DNA of 64,000 nucleotides from Hygrophila difformis (taxonomy: Eukaryota > Streptophyta > Magnoliopsida > Lamiales > Acanthaceae): assembly GCA_030278955.1 (NCBI GenBank), contig JAOANR010000013.1:39530191-39594190 (forward strand), written 5' to 3'. Both the position numbers and the translations under genes were made by a program. Positions 58,126 through 64,000 of this stretch are shown here, piece by piece. The notes below the pieces were generated by a model. That model saw only the letters and a program-made list of their open reading frames with translations. It was not told the DNA's origin and did no database searches. The stretch's first letter is position 1, and the number at the start of each line of letters is the position of its first letter.

Positions 58126-58440
58126 GGTGAGAGCAAACCCTAGACACATGAGTCCAATTTGGTTTATGCGCAAAAGAAGAAGGTGCAATTCGGTTTAGGC
58201 AAAAGAGTGTAGGGGCTTGTTTGCAAAAACGGAGAAAGAGGGAAATAGGGGTTTGATGTGGTGGGAAGGACCAAGATCTGGACTCCATGAGGGAAGAGAC
58301 AAAATGTTTTGCACTTGCGGGACCTCAAGTCCTCGGACTTCCCATTCAACAGGCACGGGCCACACTGCACTTTTAATTCCCATCAATTAGGTCTCTCTTA
58401 ATTCGGTCCATTCGGTCTGGACCGATGAAGCTTTTGAGGT

Positions 58441-61400
58441 GAAACCTCGGTCAGTGCCCCCAACAGCCTTTACACTATAATCTCTATAGGGCTGTTAAAA
58501 AGCTTGCCTAGTTTTTCCTACCGAAAGCGCACGGTATCAAGCTGCAATATTTATTTTAATTGTCGGGATCGTTCAAAAGAGAGTTACACGATAGAAGTGT
58601 TTTAATAGAATTATTAGCTTCAGAATCTGTCTCTATTCTTGATTTAAGAATGTTGTAATGATTATTACTAAAGAATACTACTGAAATGTAAATGCTTAAA
58701 GCTGTAAATGTAGTAAAGAAAACAATTAAAATGATGTAGAACATTATGATCTTATTCACGTGTTTAAGGTGCTACAGACCAAATCAAATGAAATAGGCAT
58801 ATGGTGAGATAATCGTACTTCATTGGCTAAAACATAATGAAAGTTCATTGAGATAGAAAAATCCTTTACACAATTTAATCAATTCTTCATGTCTTCAATC
58901 ACTTCCCAAGACATGTACTTATGATTCAGTGTCATGACATTCTAAGCTCTGAAATCATGGAATACTATCATCACAGAATGATCTGTCAGACTCCTTCTGT
59001 GATAATAGCTTTCAGAATTGTCACTTAATCTTTTTCTTTCAGACTCAGATTAAGCCTTTGACAACTCGAGGTCACTTCTAAATCTTACTATATTCATCTG
59101 AACTTGAAGTTGTTCTTTTTATTACTCTGATCAAACTAATCTTATGATCCTGTATTGGATGTCCTCTACAACAAATGAAAAAGCTAATATTTAAATCTAT
59201 CATCCAATGTTTTCATAAGACTTATTTCTTCAGAGTAATTTCTGCAAGTATTCATAAGGAATAATAGTCTTGTAAGTATATCAAGATGAAATTGCTATTC
59301 AACTTCCTTGACTTATCCAGACTACTCAGATTTGTATAACTGATTTAGCTCAAGAAATCTCTGTAAACAGTTCCAAATATCCATGATTTGACTCAGGATT
59401 AGTAGACTGAAGAGAAATGTTTAATCTCCTACTCATAGCTATAGTGATAACTATAATACCATGAACCCCGGAAATTAATCTTCCTGATACTCTACTAATT
59501 TTTAGGACAAAAGATGGTTCTTGAAACATCTTTCCCTTTTAAACGACAGGTACTAAATGCCCAACTGAAGAACAAGTTTGTTCTTTATCAGTCCTGAGTA
59601 AATAATGATTGAGTAAACCTATATCATCATCTCTCTCAGCGTACCAGTGTAAAATAGTAATACGTGTTGCACATATGAATTGTAATTTTGTAATCATGAA
59701 GTAAGATTACTCATCATATACTGGAAATATCCAAAATATTATATGTATGTGTAGTATTATATGTATAAAGAGACGTTGAGGGTTCTGAATCCTCTCAATC
59801 AAAATGCAAGGATGCTTCCAAAATATACATTGGAAACTAGACAGAATTAGGAGATAACTTTCCCAAGAAAAAGAATTTGAGAAATAACTCTGCAAAATAA
59901 GTGTCCAAAATAGCTCGCAGTAACTATTTTGGGTTTCAAACTATGAACATTCCAATTTTCCGCGCGCTATGTCTGTACAGCGTGGAGGGAGCTAATATTC
60001 AAAGAATGTTCTCCAGATTTTGTTTATACGAAGAACTGAATGCCTCGCGATAGTTTCTGTAAGAATGCGGCGAGGTACTCAATTCCTACTTATAGATATT
60101 GGTTATATACATATAGGAAGTAAAAGTAAATGATTAATATCCTATAAAATGGATATCAAGTCTATTGCTGTTATAGATTGATCCTCTCGCTTTGTCAGAT
60201 TGACATCGCGTGAGTATTTGAATAGCCTTTGTCATAATAGATCTATCTGGATATTTCCTCGCATCATCTTTTAGGATGAAGCGAGGGAATATCCTTATTC
60301 GAAGTAAATGATCAGAATTTATAACTGTCATAACTACCTTCTGGAATTTCTGTTTAGAAAATTATGAACGTATAATCTTTTGCATCCAGGTTCATGAACT
60401 CAAAATTATTGATTCTCAAAGATTATCAAGCGATGATTAACACTGCATGGGTCTCTAGGAACCTTTTAGAGTTCTGAACATTAAACCTTATGATTCTCAT
60501 CTATAAACATAACATTGACAGAAAATCAAGTAAATTCATAATTCTGCCAGATCATACCTAACTCGGTTACAACATCCAAATTCCTTACGTAATTGGAACG
60601 AACAATTTGCGCATTAAAAATGTGGAAGTGTTATGATCTTCGGAAATCGAATTCAAGATATGATGCAAAATTCAGATTGAATGATGAAATTGAGGTTTAT
60701 ACTCTGCTGAAACAGAATTACGAAATGGAAATAGAAACCAGAAAGATAAGAAATTCACAATCTGATAACCGATCATTCTTCCTGTATCTCAATTAACAAA
60801 GAATTAAAAACGAATACACCTGGAAATCTGATTGCTATCAGAATAGTGCAAAGATGAGCGAGCGAGTCGGAGTTTAGATGATGATCGTCATGATGGATGA
60901 ACAAGCGATCCGAAAGCAACTCTCCTCCCAGGGTATCCTCTAGCTAATCTAACAACTAATCTTAAAGAAATCTACTGCGAAATTGAAATTCAGATCTACA
61001 AATTACAAATCTGAAGAACATCAAAGTAAATTGCAGAGAAAATTAAATCCTAACCTACCTACTAAATTCTAAAAAGTGGACTGGAGAGTAAAGTTGAGCT
61101 ATTCTCTTCAATCTCCCGCCTGCTGAGCTGATTCCCCAAGGGTCTTATTTATAGATGGGTGTTGTAACTGCTTCTGCCTTGGATGATAACCGCTCGCATC
61201 AGAATAGCTCTCCTCTCGCTTTGTCCAGTTCCTTCAAAGCGAGAGTCAGAAATGTAATCATCTTTCTTGATGAGGCGAAGTCTCACAGTTTCTCCAAGGA
61301 ATCTGCTTCTCGCCATAACGGATAAAACTTCTGTCTTGCACAGACTTCCTTTTCTCGCGATGTCAATCATCATCGCGTGGACTTCAGCATCTGCACATTT

Positions 61401-61740
61401 TCCTTAAATCTTTTCCTAATTTAGGAAACAAGCCCTCGCACCATTCCTTTTCTTTCCTCGCTATGTCCTTTCCACTTCCTGCTGTTTTCCAGCTTAACTT
61501 CCTTCTGCATGACAAGGCGTGGATCAGTTCAATAGAAACACTGCGTGCGAGACTTATAACGAAAACTCAGAATTTCAAGCCATTTTTCATGTATTTCCAA
61601 CTTCTTTGCAATCTTAATTCTTCTTCCATCTTTTCTAATCCTTTATGATCATTCATCAAAAATCAATGGAATTAAGAGCAAAAGGTCATCATTAAGACAC
61701 TAAATTGGACGCAAATGACAGTCACAAAAGGCTGTCATCA
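58441..61740 (-). mobile_element. LTR and 3' non-coding part of a - strand Ty3/gypsy-type element
   Basis: On the - strand CACTTGAGGACAAGTG, TTTCTAAATGTGAGGATGG and then TGATGACAGCC (61750-61730) resemble the junction before the 3' LTR of plant Athila/Ogre-type elements. From 61740 leftward the sequence is non-coding, with a TATA-like box at 61146-61153 and repeated CTCTCGCTTTGTC words (about 60184, 61212). The left boundary near 58.4-58.5 kb is a guess. The diverged GCGCACGGTATC motif at 58528 links it to the 46.9-kb region. Confidence 0.45.
61146..61153 (-). promoter_or_regulatory. TATA-like box of the retroelement LTR
   Basis: TATAAATA in CTATAAATAAGACCC on the - strand, within the presumed LTR. 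Confidence 0.4.
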
Positions 61741-61750
61741 CCATCCTCAC

Positions 61751-62787
61751 ATTTAGAAACACTTGTCCTCAAGTGGTAAGAAACTTGTAAAGTTTCAAAG
61801 AATAAGTCCAATTAGTGGCTTCTGGGATTAAGATGTTCATGTAAGACTCCACTGGATCACTACCTTCTCTTTTCCAACTATCCCAAGCTCAACTCTTTAA
61901 ACTGATTGATGCTTCATACCTGACTTTGAATTCACCAGATTTCATGGAAACATTAACAAAAGTGATTTGCACTTATGTGAATTATTGTTCTGCTCCTTAG
62001 TTAGTCAGACTTCTCTTCTCACGCTCAATCCTGTCCTACTCATGTGCATATCTTGTATTCTGAAATACACTCTCTCTTTTTTTTTTTATATATATCAAGG
62101 GGTGGCCTTCCGTGGCTTTCAATAGCTCGGTTTCACATTATTAGGAGGAGTCGCATGACCTGACATTGCAGATGAAACTTCAACTCCCCTGCCCTTGATT
62201 CTGCTCTTTTAAAGTTCTTCAACTTATAAATCAGGGGGGCAGCTGTGCCAGCTACTTATATCCACATTATTTTACCACGTCTGTTTCTAAAATTTCCCTT
62301 GCTCTCTTTTTCTCTTTCTTTTTTTTTTTTTTACTCAATATGCACACTCATCTTCCAAGAGAGACTAGATTAGATCAATCCTCTTAACCTTGTGCAGTTA
62401 TTATTTATAGTATGCAAATCACTAAGGTTAATATCATCACAAAACCTTCAAACTATTTATCCAGTAATGACATCAATCGATCTCAGAGCTTACAGCTAAG
62501 AACAGTTTTCAAGAGCGGCTCATGCTTGCAGTGAAAATCTATAAAGTAGATGTCTCCACAGGAACCACTTTTTAAACTCATCTTCTATTCCTTTATCAGT
62601 TTATTAGCTTCCCTGAGTTTATTATTACTATCATTATTTTTAGCTTGAAATTCAATACTATGACACAACTTCATATTAAATCTATCCTAAGTTATATCAG
62701 AACAAACAGAAATAGGAAAGAAATAAAGAAAAAGAGACTGTAATTAAAAAGAAGAAGAAGAAAGTTTCAGAGAACTCCCCTGTGATC
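61751..62787. other. Non-coding tract between retroelement ORF and LTR
   Basis: Pyrimidine-rich on + with poly-T runs at 62070-62083 and 62318-62332. No coding sequence was recognised. Confidence 0.4.
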
Positions 62788-64000
62788 TCAGGATGGTCCT
62801 GCACCATTGTCTGGATCTTTAGGTGGTATGGATGGAGATTTCTTTAGATCCGAGACTAGGTTGGCAAGAATGTCTACCAATCTCGTGCTGTTATACTGCT
62901 CCTGTCTCCTCAGTTCCATATCCCTTTCTCGTTCCTGTCTTCTCTCTTCAAGTTCTTCTCTTCTCAGCCTTTCAAATCTTTCCATCTCTTCCCTTCTCAT
63001 TCTTTCCTGTCTATCCCATTCTTCCTTCCTTATCTTCTCTTGCCTCTCCATCTCTTCTTTCCTGAGTTTCTCCTCAGTTTGAATCCTGACATGCTCAAGT
63101 TCAATCCTCTTCTGCTCCATTTCTCTCTGAACATGCTTGTCTTCTGACATAGTTTTCACTAGCATCTCCATGGACTGTGCAAAACTTTGGATTGAAGTAC
63201 TCATATTCTGAGATTCATCCACAGATACTGTGTTCCTCATTGGCTGTCTCACAGGTTGAGATGGTGCAGAAGTGTTCTCAAACTCTTCATCTTCTGGAAT
63301 AGGATTCAATGCAGGAGATGGAGTTACAGTCTTTGTCCTTTTTGTTGTGGTTTTTGACTGATATGATCTTGATTTTGAAGGAAGATAGACCCTTTGTCTT
63401 AGGAGATGGCACCTTTGATCCTGATCCTTCGGAAGTTTGTTCCTCTAAATCTGGCATTTGGTAAATCAACTCTCCCCTTAAAGTGTCTTCTGGTAATGGA
63501 ATAGGAGGATCTATCTTTATGATCTCTGGTAAAAATGGTGTGATTGAGACTCCTTGTTTCTCACAAAGTCTTCTGATTAAATTCGGATAAGCCAATGCTG
63601 CATCTTCTCCAACTCTTGACTTAATAACATTGAGAACATGGTGTGCAGCACTGCATTTCCTTCCTGACCATAACAATGCAAATCCCTCGAAAGTTCCGGC
63701 TGAGGGTCCTTGAAAATTTGTAGTAGGTCTGAGCTTTGAGTAGTAGAATCAAGTGTAGGCAAGTACTCAGGCTTCAAATTCTTCAATGGAATCTTATTCT
63801 GCTCAGTTCCTCTGTGTGTTGAACAGAAACCCAATGCCATTTTTCTAGCATTAACAAGTTTATTTCCTTGAGTTTTCTTCCTCAGTAGGACCTCGGATTT
63901 GACTTCTGGCTGTACTAACAAAGGTGCCTGAATCAGATCATTTAGAGTTTCTACAGTGACTTGCACTGTTTTCCCTCTAATCCATGTTGTTTCTGCCTCA
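62788..64000 (-). pseudogene. Plant retrotransposon ORF (Athila-type 'transposon protein'), frameshifted
   Basis: Three overlapping - strand frames appear to be one broken ORF entering from the right window edge. The frame at 63676-63287 has LWSGRKCSAAHHVLNVIKSR and YPNLIRRLCEKQGVSI, resembling the conserved domain of plant transposon proteins next to Athila-type elements (family members have a SLIT.LC.RAGV-like segment). The last frame (63309-62788) ends in a long Arg/Glu-rich heptad coiled coil (about residues 60-140) and stops at 62788. Frameshifts near 63.7 and 63.3 kb break continuity. The role of this ORF in such elements is not known. Confidence 0.55.

Larger units (their letters stand above)
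56380..58440. other. Retrotransposon-like non-coding sequence, no gene
   Basis: Contains a cluster of CCGAATT/AATTCGG words (56838-57330), a palindromic mini-insert (57753-57814) and a - strand TATA-like box at 58118-58125 (CTATAAATACCCC on that strand) followed by a leader-like region. It may be an LTR promoter. No protein was recognised. Confidence 0.4.

Overview
This is plant nuclear DNA: AT-rich, with spliced genes in a sea of transposable elements. I see three host genes. Two are tandem aldo-keto reductase (AKR) paralogues on the + strand (11779-13040, 326 aa; 25146-26575, 322 aa). The third is a chloroplast Cu/Zn superoxide dismutase of the CSD2 type on the - strand (33762-35925, eight exons, 222 aa), which carries a miR398-type target site in exon 4. 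The organism looks like a eudicot, perhaps an asterid such as Lamiales; that is inference from overall flavour, not from a diagnostic marker.

Layout. 1-1348: end of a CACTA transposon. 2886-7358: a complete but internally deleted CACTA element with a TAT target duplication, carrying the N-terminal part of a TnpD-type transposase joined to a second-gene (Ptta/En/Spm) remnant. 7694-8725: a Mutator-like element with a GC-rich cargo. 11-13.4 kb: AKR gene 1. 13730-14054: a complete 325-bp TRIM retrotransposon. 14.9-19.3 kb: a large element with CGACGG subterminal repeats, holding a nested 1.2-kb foldback element; it appears to split an unidentified - strand gene or gene fragment. 19.9-25 kb: a field of Stowaway and Tourist MITEs and tRNA-derived SINEs. 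25-26.6 kb: AKR gene 2. 27-33.4 kb: more SINEs, MITEs, a Helitron and two foldback elements. 33.6-36.1 kb: the SOD gene, abutted on its promoter side by a Helitron 3' end at 36167 with decayed Pif1-like helicase sequence behind it. 40363-42913: a solo LTR. 43421-45936: a second long Helitron. 46-48.6 kb and 56.4-64 kb: older LTR-retrotransposon sequence, ending in a - strand plant retrotransposon ORF with frameshifts. 48661-56374: a very young 7.7-kb non-autonomous LTR element (LARD type) with 3.2-kb LTRs and only 1.25 kb of non-coding interior.

How the parts relate. The AKR pair is a local duplication pulled about 12 kb apart by transposon insertions, and gene 1 has lost its third intron. 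The SOD gene is an ordinary nuclear gene for plastid superoxide removal, with expected copper-linked control through miR398. I found no operon, CRISPR array, rRNA or true tRNA gene. No new biochemical system is evident. The most unusual material is transposon architecture: the LARD with two primer-binding sites and three polypurine/LTR-start modules, a 62-bp palindromic mini-insert with a 5-bp target duplication, and a Helitron whose empty site is present elsewhere in the same window.
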